DNA of 64,000 nt from Flagellimonas taeanensis (GTDB lineage: Bacteria > Bacteroidota > Bacteroidia > Flavobacteriales > Flavobacteriaceae). The DNA is taken from contig NZ_QXFO01000023.1 of NCBI RefSeq assembly GCF_003584105.1, positions 57,665-121,664 on the forward strand, read 5' to 3'. A program made the translations under genes and the position numbers. The notes under the pieces are model-generated. The model made no database searches. It saw nothing but the letters and a program-made list of their open reading frames with translations, and was not told the DNA's origin. This document shows positions 7,464-16,192 of the stretch, piece by piece. Numbering within the stretch: position 1 is the stretch's first letter; the number at the start of each line of letters is the position of its first letter.

Positions 7464-10400
7464 TTAGAATGATACGTTTAAGCCAAATACAATGGTCCTT
7501 GTCTTGGGATAGTTGAAGTAATCGATCCCAAAGGTCTGGATGCCATCGATGGTCAGGTTGGAATTGATCTCTGGATCATATCCGCTGTAATCTGTGATCA
7601 CGAACAAGTTCTGTCCGGTGACGGACAAACGGATACCATTGACCAAACCATCCAGCCCTATGTATGCAGGATCCAAACTATACCCCAAAGTGGCATTGTT
7701 CAAGCGAAGGAAATCCCCATCCTCCAAATAGCGGGTAGATACGGTATTTGAGTTGGTGATGTCCTCATTGGGAAACTGGGTAGCCAGTGAAGTGGTGTTG
7801 AAATTAGAGGCCAACAGTCCTTTGGTGAACTGGCTCATAGCGGTGTGATTGTATACCTTGTTGCCCGAAACCCCGTTGAAGTTCATGCCCAGATCAAAAC
7901 TCTTGTAGCGGAAATTGAGGTAGAAGGCATAGATCAGATCGGGCAGGGCCGATCCCACTACACTTCTTTCATCAGAGTAAACACTCAATCCATCTTCTCC
8001 AATACCCAAAAATTCAAGCATGTAGAAAGACCCGATGGGTTCCCCGTTGATATTGCCATTGATGGTTGCCCCTGTCTGGCCCGCTCCTTGGGCAGCACCG
8101 GTGGTCAACACTTTATATGGGGAATTGGCCACTTCGTTTTTAGTGTAGGCCAGATTTCCACCGATGTTATAGGAAAAGTCCTTGTCATAATCACTGTGGT
8201 AATCCAAGGAGAACTCGATACCGTTGTTCTTGATCTCCATGTCGGGGATATTGGTCCAATATTTTGCCGTAGGCTGAATGGGGTCGGCCGGAGTCACTTC
8301 CAAAAGGATGTTCTCGGACACTTTGTTGAAATAATCAACCGTACCGGACAAACGATTGTTGAACAAGCCAAAATCCAAACCTATGTTGGTCTGTTGGGAA
8401 ACTTCCCACTGGATATCGGGGTTGGCCAAACGGGTAAAAATGGTGCCGTAAGGATAATCTTCGATGGAGCTTTCGTCCCCATTGATAGGATAGGAGTCGT
8501 TGTTGTCCTTGCTATCGGTATAGCTGAGCTTGGTGATCTTGGATGGAATTTCCTGGTTCCCTGTCTTACCCCAACTGGCCCTTAGCTTCAAATTGTTGAT
8601 GGCCGTATTGGAGCTCAGGAAGTCTTCGTTCATGATGTTCCAACCCAATGCCACAGAAGGAAAGTAGCCATATTTGTTGTTGCCCCCAAACTTGGAGGAA
8701 CCATCTGCCCTCATCGTCGCGGTCAATAGGTATTTGTTGTCAAACCCATAATTGATCCTTCCGAAGAAGGATTGGAGTTCGTTCTCGGTGGCGAAAGTGT
8801 TCATATAGGTCTGGTTGCTCTCTCCACTGATCTGGTCCTGGTATTTGGGATCTATACCATTGTTCGAAAAGCCTTCCAGTTCAAACTCCCTTTGGTGCAC
8901 ATAGGTATCCTGATAGGTGTGTCCGGCCAAAAAGGTAAGGTGGTGCCTATCGGTGCTAAAATCATAGGTAAGGGTATTCTCGATAAGGCTGTTCCTATTG
9001 GTGGTAAAAGTACTGGTGAGAGTTCCCAAGAGGTAGCCTTCCAATTGGGAGAAGGGCATGAACTGCACATCGCGATTGGTGGTGGAATAATCCACGCCCA
9101 AGTTCAATTTATATGTCAATCCCTTGATGATTTCAATGGAGGGGGACAGGTTGGCCAATATTCTGTGATTCAATGCATCGTCACTATATATTTGCTCACG
9201 GACCAGCGGATTGAGCCTATTGTCCAACACACTGGGCTCCCCGTTCACATATAGCGGCAAGGTTGGGTTCATCTGCAGCATGTCGCCCACTATGGACCTC
9301 GCGTCGGCCCTTTGGTTCTCTGTCCTACTGGCCGTCATATTGAATTCTACTTTAAAGCGATCATTGAATGCTTTTTGGGTCAAGTTCAAGCGACCTGAAT
9401 AGCGCTTCAGATCATTAGATCTTAAAATACCTTGTTGATCGTTCACTCCCAAGGAGGCATGATAGCTAAACTTATCGCTGGCCCCACTCATGGAAAAGTT
9501 CACATTCTTGGAAAAGCCGGTACGGGTCAGGGCATCCTGCCAATCGGTGTTCGCACCTCCATCTTCCAGATTGCCGCCTGCGGCCACAACTTCTCTTCGG
9601 AACTCATCTGCAGTGAATATGTCCACTTTGTTTGCCAAGCTGGAAAAGCCGGTCGAAACGCTCAGGTCCATCCGAGTCCTTCCTACCTTGCCTTTTTTGG
9701 TGGTGATGACGATGACCCCATTTGCTGCCCTGGAACCATAAATGGCAGCTGCAGAGGCATCCTTCAACACGTCAATGCTCTCAATGTCCTGCGAGTTGAT
9801 GAAGTTCAATGGATTAGTGGGCACTCCCGTGCTGGAATTGTCCAATGCAAAACCATCAATTACGTACAGGGGGGTTGTGCCGGAACGCATACTGCCCACA
9901 CCTCGGATGATGACATCCTGCTCAGCCCCAGGCTCTCCGCTCACATTGGAAATATTGACACCGGCCACTTTTCCCTGAAGCAATTGCCCAGGGTTCATCA
10001 CGATCCCTTTGTTGAAGTCCTCGCTATCCACAGAGGCAATGGAGCCGGTAACGTCTGTCTTTCTCTGGGTACCATACCCAACCACGACCACTGCTTCCAA
10101 AAGGGTGGCGTCCGCCTCCAGTTGGACATTGATGGAACTACGTCCACCCACAGATACTTCTTGCGACTTGTACCCCAAATAGGAAATTTGAAGAACGGCG
10201 TTGCTTTCCACATCAATGGAAAAATTACCATCAAAATCAGTGATAGTACCATTTCCTGTTCCTTTTTCCAATACGGAAGCTCCTGCCAAAGGCACACCGT
10301 TTTCATCCGTGACCTGGCCCGTTACCGTTATGAAGGCGACCTCGACCACCACTGCAGGGGCCTGTGGCTTCACATCTATGGAAATGGTATGGTTGATCCT

Positions 10401-10718
10401 CCTAAAAGTGAGATCGGCATCTTTCGCCATCAATTCCAAAATGGAACGGAGCGATACATTCCGATAGTCAATATCGTAGGTATTGTGCAATCTTCCCACC
10501 TTCCTGTCATACACAAACTTGAAGCTGGTCTGTTCCTCTATCTGTTTCAGGACCTCTACCACCGTGGCATCGGTCACGGTCAGGTCCACTTTGTAGTTTT
10601 CCAGTTTCTGTCCCCGGGCATCAGCGGCCAGTACTGGATTCAGCAATGCCAAGATCATGAGGTAGCAAAATGTGTGGAATGTCAACTTGATTAATTGTTT
10701 AATAGTTAGTGAATTCAT
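7464..10718 (-). CDS. SusC/RagA TonB-dependent transporter with N-terminal STN signalling domain
   Basis: At 1084 residues this is a full-length SusC-type porin. In order it has a signal peptide (1-31), an STN domain (about 42-115), a CarboxypepD_reg-like beta-sandwich (about 128-205, starting FITVTGQVTDENGVPLAG), a plug beginning VVVGYGTQRKTDVTGSIASVD, and a 22-strand barrel ending in Phe (VFGLNVSF). The STN domain is the kind that passes a ligand signal to a FecR anti-sigma factor, and a FecR gene lies directly upstream, so this transporter is probably the sensor of its own operon. SusD follows 19 bases downstream. Transport of a phosphorylated nutrient is inferred from the neighbours. Confidence 0.94.
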   Translation of the reverse strand: MNSLTIKQLIKLTFHTFCYLMILALLNPVLAADARGQKLENYKVDLTVTDATVVEVLKQIEEQTSFKFVYDRKVGRLHNTYDIDYRNVSLRSILELMAKDADLTFRRINHTISIDVKPQAPAVVVEVAFITVTGQVTDENGVPLAGASVLEKGTGNGTITDFDGNFSIDVESNAVLQISYLGYKSQEVSVGGRSSINVQLEADATLLEAVVVVGYGTQRKTDVTGSIASVDSEDFNKGIVMNPGQLLQGKVAGVNISNVSGEPGAEQDVIIRGVGSMRSGTTPLYVIDGFALDNSSTGVPTNPLNFINSQDIESIDVLKDASAAAIYGSRAANGVIVITTKKGKVGRTRMDLSVSTGFSSLANKVDIFTADEFRREVVAAGGNLEDGGANTDWQDALTRTGFSKNVNFSMSGASDKFSYHASLGVNDQQGILRSNDLKRYSGRLNLTQKAFNDRFKVEFNMTASRTENQRADARSIVGDMLQMNPTLPLYVNGEPSVLDNRLNPLVREQIYSDDALNHRILANLSPSIEIIKGLTYKLNLGVDYSTTNRDVQFMPFSQLEGYLLGTLTSTFTTNRNSLIENTLTYDFSTDRHHLTFLAGHTYQDTYVHQREFELEGFSNNGIDPKYQDQISGESNQTYMNTFATENELQSFFGRINYGFDNKYLLTATMRADGSSKFGGNNKYGYFPSVALGWNIMNEDFLSSNTAINNLKLRASWGKTGNQEIPSKITKLSYTDSKDNNDSYPINGDESSIEDYPYGTIFTRLANPDIQWEVSQQTNIGLDFGLFNNRLSGTVDYFNKVSENILLEVTPADPIQPTAKYWTNIPDMEIKNNGIEFSLDYHSDYDKDFSYNIGGNLAYTKNEVANSPYKVLTTGAAQGAGQTGATINGNINGEPIGSFYMLEFLGIGEDGLSVYSDERSVVGSALPDLIYAFYLNFRYKSFDLGMNFNGVSGNKVYNHTAMSQFTKGLLASNFNTTSLATQFPNEDITNSNTVSTRYLEDGDFLRLNNATLGYSLDPAYIGLDGLVNGIRLSVTGQNLFVITDYSGYDPEINSNLTIDGIQTFGIDYFNYPKTRTIVFGLNVSF

Positions 10719-10852
10719 AATTTCACATCATGTTTAAATGGTTATAATTAGTTGTAATCATCGGACTGACAGCCTATATCCGCTCGCCAAAGTGTTATGG
10801 GCTGTTTTTTTGTCTGGTCGTTCTATGTCATAGGCTTGTGTATTGGTTCAGT

Positions 10853-11809
10853 TTAGTCGGTACATTTTCCTTTTATCAAGATTTTATCGTTCTCCAGAAA
10901 TTCATATCGCAACCCTTTTTTTGCATAGGCAATGCTTTCCATAACCGCTGGTAGCATTTCATTTTTATAGGTGGCGGTGACATGGCAATTTCTGAGGTTT
11001 TCATTTTCAAAGACGAAGGTGACACCATACCATCTTTCAAGGGATTCGGTCACTTGGGCCAGGCTGGTGTCCTCAAAATGTATGATGCCATCCTTCCAGT
11101 TCAAGAAAGTGGCGATGTCCGTCATTTTTTTGGAAATGGTCTTGGTCTTTTTGTCAAAAATGCCCTGTTCGTTGGGACCAAGGTGAATCTCGTTCTCGTG
11201 GGATGCCACTTTTACTTTTCCGCTGGCCACGGTCACGGCAATTTGTTGGCTATCTGGGTAAGTATTGATGTTGAACGAGGTACCCAACACGGTGGTGAGC
11301 ACTTCGCCCGATCTGATGACAAAAGGTTTGTCGGGATTTTTGGCGACATCGAAAAAGGCTTCCCCTTCCAACACCACTTCCCGAACATCCCCTTCAAACC
11401 TGTCCGGATAGGTTATGGTACTGCCCGAATTCAATCGAATCTGGGTGCCGTCGGCCAAGGTGAGGTTCAGTTTCTGCCCCCATTCCGTGGTTTTTGTCAT
11501 TTCCACAATGGGCTCGACCTTTTCCTCAACTTTTGTATAGATATGTACAGAATAGGCAACACCGGCCATCAAGGCAATCGATGCAGCGACCCTGGCCCAC
11601 TTTGGAAGGGAAATCCTTTTTCTTGGTCTTGATATGTTTTGGGACAGTTGCCTTTCAATCTGTTTTCTGTGTCTTTCATCTTTAAAAACATCTTTATGGT
11701 TTTTGGACAAAAGTCTTCCATCAAACCTTTCAAGAAGGGATTCCTCCTTTTTGGTGATCGTACCATTGAGGTATTTTTCCATCAATCCCTTGATCTTTTT
11801 TTCTGTCAT
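10853..11809 (-). CDS. FecR-family anti-sigma factor
   Basis: The 318-residue protein has a cytoplasmic N-terminal part (1-70) with the usual FecR start pattern, including KYLNGTITKKEES. One membrane span lies at about 71-92. A periplasmic FecR domain follows (about 103-215, including LADGTQIRLNSGSTITYP and VVLEGEAFFDVAKNP), and then a DUF4974 domain (about 245-315). It should hold the ECF sigma factor encoded upstream inactive until the STN domain of the adjacent SusC contacts its periplasmic part. A 121-base gap separates it from the sigma gene and 134 bases separate it from susC, so each gene may have its own promoter. Confidence 0.93.
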   Translation of the reverse strand: MTEKKIKGLMEKYLNGTITKKEESLLERFDGRLLSKNHKDVFKDERHRKQIERQLSQNISRPRKRISLPKWARVAASIALMAGVAYSVHIYTKVEEKVEPIVEMTKTTEWGQKLNLTLADGTQIRLNSGSTITYPDRFEGDVREVVLEGEAFFDVAKNPDKPFVIRSGEVLTTVLGTSFNINTYPDSQQIAVTVASGKVKVASHENEIHLGPNEQGIFDKKTKTISKKMTDIATFLNWKDGIIHFEDTSLAQVTESLERWYGVTFVFENENLRNCHVTATYKNEMLPAVMESIAYAKKGLRYEFLENDKILIKGKCTD

Positions 11810-11930
11810 TGTGTGTCCATTTCACATATAAGTACCATAGACACACTATCACGCACACACATTCATGGGGTTTTAATGTTTATTTAAACTTCCAAGGGTC
11901 CTGTTAACCTTTAGGAAAAAAGAGGGAGAT

Positions 11931-12509
11931 TTAAAAAAACAATGCCTTAACAGTGGAGAGTTCTTTGCGAAGCCTGCGGAGGGCAAATGATATTTGGTTT
12001 TCCACGGAGCGTTGGGATATGTTCAATCTTTCGGCAATCTCTCTGTTGTTGACATGGTTCACACGGCTCAGGATGAAAACTTCCTGACATCTTTTGGGCA
12101 AGCTGGAAATGGTTTCATCGATACGTTTGGACAGATCGGCCAGATCGGCTTCCATTTCCACTTCCGAATCGATATAGACGGAATGGGCCACCTCTATTTG
12201 GATCTTGTTGAATTTCATGTCCCTGAGGGCATTGTAACATTTGTAGCGGATAGCCTTGAAAAGATATGATTTGATATTTTGGACTTCAATGGTTTCCCTC
12301 CGCTGCCAATAATCGATCCAAACTTCCTGTACCAAATCCTTGGCGGTGGAATCGTTCATGACCAAAGATGATGCATAAATGTACATGGGCTCCCAAAGTA
12401 TCCCAAATAGAGAGTTGAATGCGTTCCTATCGGATTGGTTGATCATCTTGGCTAGCTTTTCCGGAGTGGCCTTATCGTTGGAGTACTTTTTATTGGATAC
12501 AAATTTCAT
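11931..12509 (-). CDS. ECF RNA polymerase sigma factor, Bacteroidetes FecI-like type
   Basis: The 192-residue protein shows sigma region 2 (about 25-90, with AKDLVQEVWIDYWQRRETIEV and KSYLFKAIRYKCYNALRD) and region 4 (about 130-185, with LPKRCQEVFILSRVNHVNNREIAERLNISQ as its helix-turn-helix). The IEVQNIKSYLF form is typical of sigma factors paired with FecR and SusC in Bacteroidota. It should direct polymerase to susC and probably the phosphatase genes when released by FecR. No TGTAACC/CGTC promoter of the kind found at 51.7 kb lies upstream, so its targets differ from those of the second ECF factor in this window. Confidence 0.93.
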   Translation of the reverse strand: MKFVSNKKYSNDKATPEKLAKMINQSDRNAFNSLFGILWEPMYIYASSLVMNDSTAKDLVQEVWIDYWQRRETIEVQNIKSYLFKAIRYKCYNALRDMKFNKIQIEVAHSVYIDSEVEMEADLADLSKRIDETISSLPKRCQEVFILSRVNHVNNREIAERLNISQRSVENQISFALRRLRKELSTVKALFF

Positions 12510-12678
12510 AAAAATAGAAGAGGGCAGAGATTATGATATTGTAAACTTTACTTGGATTTTGCGTAACCCAATCAATATACTAAATATAAGTCGCATTTCA
12601 AACTTCCATCCCATGCACCTTGACATGCGGCCCTGCTTTTTTAGTATTGCACAAATAGCCAGAAAAACAGGATCTGCA

Positions 12679-12710
12679 TTGTACCCATTTGTACAAAACG
12701 ATTATATTTG
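12679..12710 (+). promoter_or_regulatory. Bacteroidetes-type promoter for tRNA-Leu
   Basis: A perfect TAnnTTTG box (TATATTTG, 12703-12710) lies 18 bases before the mature tRNA. A TTG at 12679-12681 gives a 21-base spacer, within the range known for flavobacterial promoters. Confidence 0.65.
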
Positions 12711-12728
12711 CAAACCAAAATTTCAACC

Positions 12729-12812
12729 GCCCACGTGGTGAAATTGGTAGACACGCCATCTTGAGGGGGTGGTGTTCGTAAGGACGTGCTGGTTCGAATC
12801 CAGTCGTGGGCA
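12729..12812 (+). tRNA. tRNA-Leu (anticodon GAG)
   Basis: The 84-base sequence folds as a class II tRNA. The acceptor stem is GCCCACG (12729-12735) with CGTGGGC (12805-12811), with discriminator A at 12812. The anticodon stem is CCATC/GGTGG around loop TTGAGGG, with GAG at 12763-12765. It has a long variable arm and a T-arm with TTCGAAT. CCA is not encoded. It reads CUC and CUU leucine codons. Confidence 0.95.
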
Positions 12813-12818
12813 CAATAG

Positions 12819-12846
12819 AAAACCGCAAGAGATTGCGGTTTTTTCT
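12819..12846 (+). terminator. intrinsic terminator of tRNA-Leu
   Basis: AAAACCGCAA pairs with TTGCGGTTTT around a GAGA tetraloop, followed by a T-run (TTTTTTCTTTT). It starts seven bases after the tRNA, so the tRNA is a single-gene transcript. Confidence 0.88.
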
Positions 12847-12940
12847 TTTCTGGACCTTTACTGCTGAAAGATTCCCGATCTCTTTTCAAGAATACTGTAC
12901 TTTTAAAGGAAGATTCCAAAATTTATGATAAAATAATAGG

Positions 12941-12966
12941 TTGGCATCGTTTTAATCGTAAATTTG
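12941..12966 (+). promoter_or_regulatory. promoter of the carotenoid operon (-7 box clear, -33 weak)
   Basis: TAAATTTG at 12959-12966 is a perfect -7 box, 21 bases before the regulator's ATG. The only TTG upstream (12941-12943) gives a short 15-base spacer, which would suit a promoter needing or blocked by a MerR-type protein. The box overlaps an upstream in-frame start at 12964 and rules it out. Confidence 0.5.
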
Positions 12967-12987
12967 TTTAACGTTTACTTTAAAAGT

Positions 12988-13896
12988 ATGAACAACGTAA
13001 AAAACTCCTTTAGTATTCGGGATATGGAAAACCTTTCTGGTATAAAGGCCCATACCATACGTATTTGGGAAAAGAGGTACAATCTTTTCGATCCGGAAAG
13101 GACCGATACCAACATCAGGACCTATAGCCTTGCCAGTCTACAAAAACTTCTGAACGTTACCCTACTCTACAATAACGGCTACAAAATATCCAAGATCGCC
13201 AAACTGGAAGATTCCAAAATTCCTGCCCTGGTCAAGGAAATTGTGGCCAAGAACAGCGAAAAAAGCCACGCGCTCAACTCTCTCAAACTGGCGATGCTCA
13301 ACTTTGACCAGTCCCTTTTCCTGAAGACATACAATAATCTGATGGAAGGTAGGACCTTTACCGACATCTTCAATAAGGTATTCATTCCCCTACTGAACGA
13401 ATTGGGACTTTTATGGCAGACCAACACCATCAGTCCGGCACATGAACATTTCATTTCCAATCTGATAAAACAAAAAATCTACATCCACACCGAGCAGCTC
13501 CAGATCGAGGAGCCCACAAAAAAGGACAAAGTGTATGTGCTTTTTTTGCCCGAAAATGAGATCCATGAAATAGGCTTGTTGTACATCAACTATCAGATTG
13601 CATTGCGTGGCTACAAGACCATTTATCTGGGCCAGACCATGCCCATTGAAAACTTGGTGGACCTGCTTAAGTATTACAACAATATCCGTTTTATATCGTA
13701 TTTCACTGTAGCTCCCACCCAGCATGACTTGAACGATTACCTGAATAGGTTCAATGAGGTTTTGGAAATGTCTCCTGGCTCCAAGTTATACGTTTTGGGC
13801 CATCAGATACAGCATATCAATAAAGAGGGGCTTCCCAATACCATGAAACTTTTCAGCTCCATCGAACACTTTGTAGAATCATTAGGGACCACATGA
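12988..13896 (+). CDS. CarH/LitR-like MerR regulator with cobalamin-binding domain
   Basis: The 302-residue protein has a MerR helix-turn-helix at 8-75 (IKAHTIRIWEKRYNLFDPERT). A helical B12-cap domain follows at about 95-175, and then a Rossmann B12-binding domain at about 180-295. The two CarH signature motifs are present: W143-x9-E153-H154, and E191-x-H193-x2-G196, whose His would be the lower cobalt ligand. The family represses carotenoid genes in the dark as an adenosylcobalamin tetramer and lets go in light. Here the residue after the capping Trp is Gln144, where the Thermus protein has the His that locks cobalt after photolysis. It is first in an operon with crtI, crtB and crtZ, each overlapping by ATGA. 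The ATG at 12988 was chosen because the upstream start lies inside the -7 box. Confidence 0.88.
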   Translation: MNNVKNSFSIRDMENLSGIKAHTIRIWEKRYNLFDPERTDTNIRTYSLASLQKLLNVTLLYNNGYKISKIAKLEDSKIPALVKEIVAKNSEKSHALNSLKLAMLNFDQSLFLKTYNNLMEGRTFTDIFNKVFIPLLNELGLLWQTNTISPAHEHFISNLIKQKIYIHTEQLQIEEPTKKDKVYVLFLPENEIHEIGLLYINYQIALRGYKTIYLGQTMPIENLVDLLKYYNNIRFISYFTVAPTQHDLNDYLNRFNEVLEMSPGSKLYVLGHQIQHINKEGLPNTMKLFSSIEHFVESLGTT

Positions 13897-15353
13897 GAAA
13901 AGCCATTGTCATAGGTTCCGGTTTTTCTTCCTTGTCCGCTTCCTGCTATTTGGCCAAGGCTGGATTTGAAGTGGAGGTATTTGAAAAAAATGATACGGTC
14001 GGGGGCAGGGCCAGACAGTTGGTCAAAGATGGCTTTACTTTTGACATCGGCCCCAGTTGGTATTGGATGCCCGATATTTTTGACAAGTTCTTTGCTGATT
14101 TTGGAAAAACCACTGCGGACTACTACCAGTTGGACAAATTGAACCCAGCCTACAAGATTTTTTTTGAGGATGATACCCTCACCATTGGGGACTGCATGGA
14201 AACCATTTGCGAGGAATTTGAGCGTATAGAACCCGGTAGTAGTGGTCCCTTAAGACAGTTTATCGGGCAGGCCCAGGAAAATTATGACATAGCCATCAAC
14301 AAGGTGGTGCTCCGACCCGGCCTCTCCCCCTTGGAACTGGTCACCAAGGAAACGGTCCTGCGGGTAGACCAGTTTTTCAAGACCATTAGCCAAGAGGTCC
14401 GGAAGAGGTTCAAAAACCAAAAGCTGATTTCCACTTTGGAGTTTCCCGTCCTTTTTTTGGGCGCTAAACCGAGTAATACTCCCTCTTTTTACAATTTTAT
14501 GAACTTTGCCGATTTTGGTCTGGGCACATGGCACCCCAAAGGGGGCATGTACGAAATCATCAAGGCCATGAAGAATTTGGCCGAAGAACTGGGGGTGAAG
14601 ATCCACACCAGTAGTCCCGCCACCCATATTTTGGTGTCCGATGCGGAAATCATCGGGATCCGCAGCCAAGGAAACAACCATCTAGCGGATTATGTGGTCA
14701 GCGGTGCGGACTATCATCATTCCGAGACCTTGTTGGACAAAAAATACAGACAATACTCCGAAGAATATTGGGCAAAAAAGACCTATGCACCTTCCTCTCT
14801 GTTGTTCTATATCGGTTTCAACCAAAGGTTGAAGAACATAGAGCACCACAATCTTTTCTTTGATACTGATTTTGAGAGGCATGCCCAGGAAATCTATGAT
14901 GACCCCCAATGGCCCAGCAATCCCTTGTTCTATGCCAATTTCCCATCCGTTACGGATGCTTCGATGGCACCCGAAGGCCATGAGACCGGATTTTTTTTGG
15001 TTCCGATCGCTCCCGGACTGGAGGATACGCCTGAGTTGAGGGAACAATATTTTGATATTGTGATGGACCGTTTTGAACGGTTGACCCATCAACAGATAAA
15101 AAATACCATTATCTTTAAGCAGAGCTTCTGTATAAACGATTTTGTGGAGCAGTACAATTCCTATAAAGGAAATGCATACGGTCTGGCCAACACATTGAAA
15201 CAGACCGCATTTTTACGACCTAACCTCAAAAGTAGCAAGGTAAGGAACCTGTTCTTTACCGGTCAGCTGACCGTACCGGGACCCGGGGTGCCACCATCCC
15301 TGATCTCTGGAAAGTTGGTAGCCAATTTAATCACTAAAGATGTAAAAAAATGA
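13893..15353 (+). CDS. crtI: phytoene desaturase
   Basis: The 486-residue flavoenzyme converts phytoene to lycopene by repeated desaturation. The N-terminal dinucleotide motif is AIVIGSGFSSLSASCYLAKAG (residues 3-23), followed by VFEKNDTVGGRARQL. The family C-terminal motif is visible near the end as GQLTVPGPGVPPSLISGKLV. The length matches bacterial CrtI. Its ATG overlaps the stop of the B12 regulator, and its stop overlaps the start of crtB, so the operon is translationally coupled. Confidence 0.95.
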   Translation: MRKAIVIGSGFSSLSASCYLAKAGFEVEVFEKNDTVGGRARQLVKDGFTFDIGPSWYWMPDIFDKFFADFGKTTADYYQLDKLNPAYKIFFEDDTLTIGDCMETICEEFERIEPGSSGPLRQFIGQAQENYDIAINKVVLRPGLSPLELVTKETVLRVDQFFKTISQEVRKRFKNQKLISTLEFPVLFLGAKPSNTPSFYNFMNFADFGLGTWHPKGGMYEIIKAMKNLAEELGVKIHTSSPATHILVSDAEIIGIRSQGNNHLADYVVSGADYHHSETLLDKKYRQYSEEYWAKKTYAPSSLLFYIGFNQRLKNIEHHNLFFDTDFERHAQEIYDDPQWPSNPLFYANFPSVTDASMAPEGHETGFFLVPIAPGLEDTPELREQYFDIVMDRFERLTHQQIKNTIIFKQSFCINDFVEQYNSYKGNAYGLANTLKQTAFLRPNLKSSKVRNLFFTGQLTVPGPGVPPSLISGKLVANLITKDVKK

Positions 15354-16192
15354 AAACTATTTTTGATGATGTCTCGTACCAGTGCAGCAAAATTGTGACG
15401 CGATCCTACAGCACTTCCTTTGCACTTGCCACCAAAATGTTGGCACCTTCCATCCGTTCGGACATCTATAATATTTATGGTTTTGTGCGATTTGCGGATG
15501 AAATTGTGGATACTTTCCACGACTATGACAAGGAAAAGCTTTTCCATGCCTTTGAAAAGGATATGGAAGAAGCCCTCCAGAACAGGATCAGCCTCAACCC
15601 CATCCTCAACTCCTTCCAGCATACCTATCACAAATATGATATACCCCATCACTTGGTGGAGTCCTTCATGGAGAGCATGCGTATGGACCTTACCAAAAAA
15701 ACATACGAGACTTTTGACGAATATCGAAAATACATCTACGGTTCTGCCGATGTCGTGGGCCTCATGTGTCTCTGTGTCTTCGTGAACGGGGACAAGGAAA
15801 AGTATAAGGAACTCAAGGAATCGGCCATGGCCTTGGGCTCTGCTTTTCAAAAAGTGAACTTTCTGCGGGACCTCAAAGCCGACTATGAAGACCTGAACCG
15901 CACCTATTTCCCCAACACCAACTTATTGGAACTGGATGAACAGTCCAAAAAACGCATCGTGAACGAGATCAAAGCGGATTTTGCCTTAGGCTATTCAGGA
16001 ATCACAAAATTACCGGAACAAGCCAAATTTGGTGTTTATACGGCTTATAGGTACTACAAGAAACTGCTCCAAAAACTACAGGGCACTCCCCCACTGGAAA
16101 TCAAGAATTCACGTATCCGCGTTCCCAACTATCAAAAATTTGGACTGTTGGCGCACTCTTATCTTAACTACAAACTACAAATGGTACAATGA
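15350..16192 (+). CDS. crtB: phytoene synthase
   Basis: The 280-residue squalene/phytoene synthase family enzyme condenses two geranylgeranyl diphosphates to phytoene. The first Asp-rich motif is FVRFADEIVDTF (about 44-55). The second is FLRDLKADYEDLNRTYFP (about 169-186). These bind the diphosphate-magnesium clusters. The start SYQCSKIVTRSYSTSFALA is typical. Four-base overlaps join it to crtI and crtZ. Confidence 0.95.
   Translation: MKTIFDDVSYQCSKIVTRSYSTSFALATKMLAPSIRSDIYNIYGFVRFADEIVDTFHDYDKEKLFHAFEKDMEEALQNRISLNPILNSFQHTYHKYDIPHHLVESFMESMRMDLTKKTYETFDEYRKYIYGSADVVGLMCLCVFVNGDKEKYKELKESAMALGSAFQKVNFLRDLKADYEDLNRTYFPNTNLLELDEQSKKRIVNEIKADFALGYSGITKLPEQAKFGVYTAYRYYKKLLQKLQGTPPLEIKNSRIRVPNYQKFGLLAHSYLNYKLQMVQ

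Noticed and set aside
9432..10694. 420-codon frame antisense to susC
   Set aside because: The susC frame has full domain content; the antisense frame is His/Gly/Ile-rich nonsense caused by codon bias.
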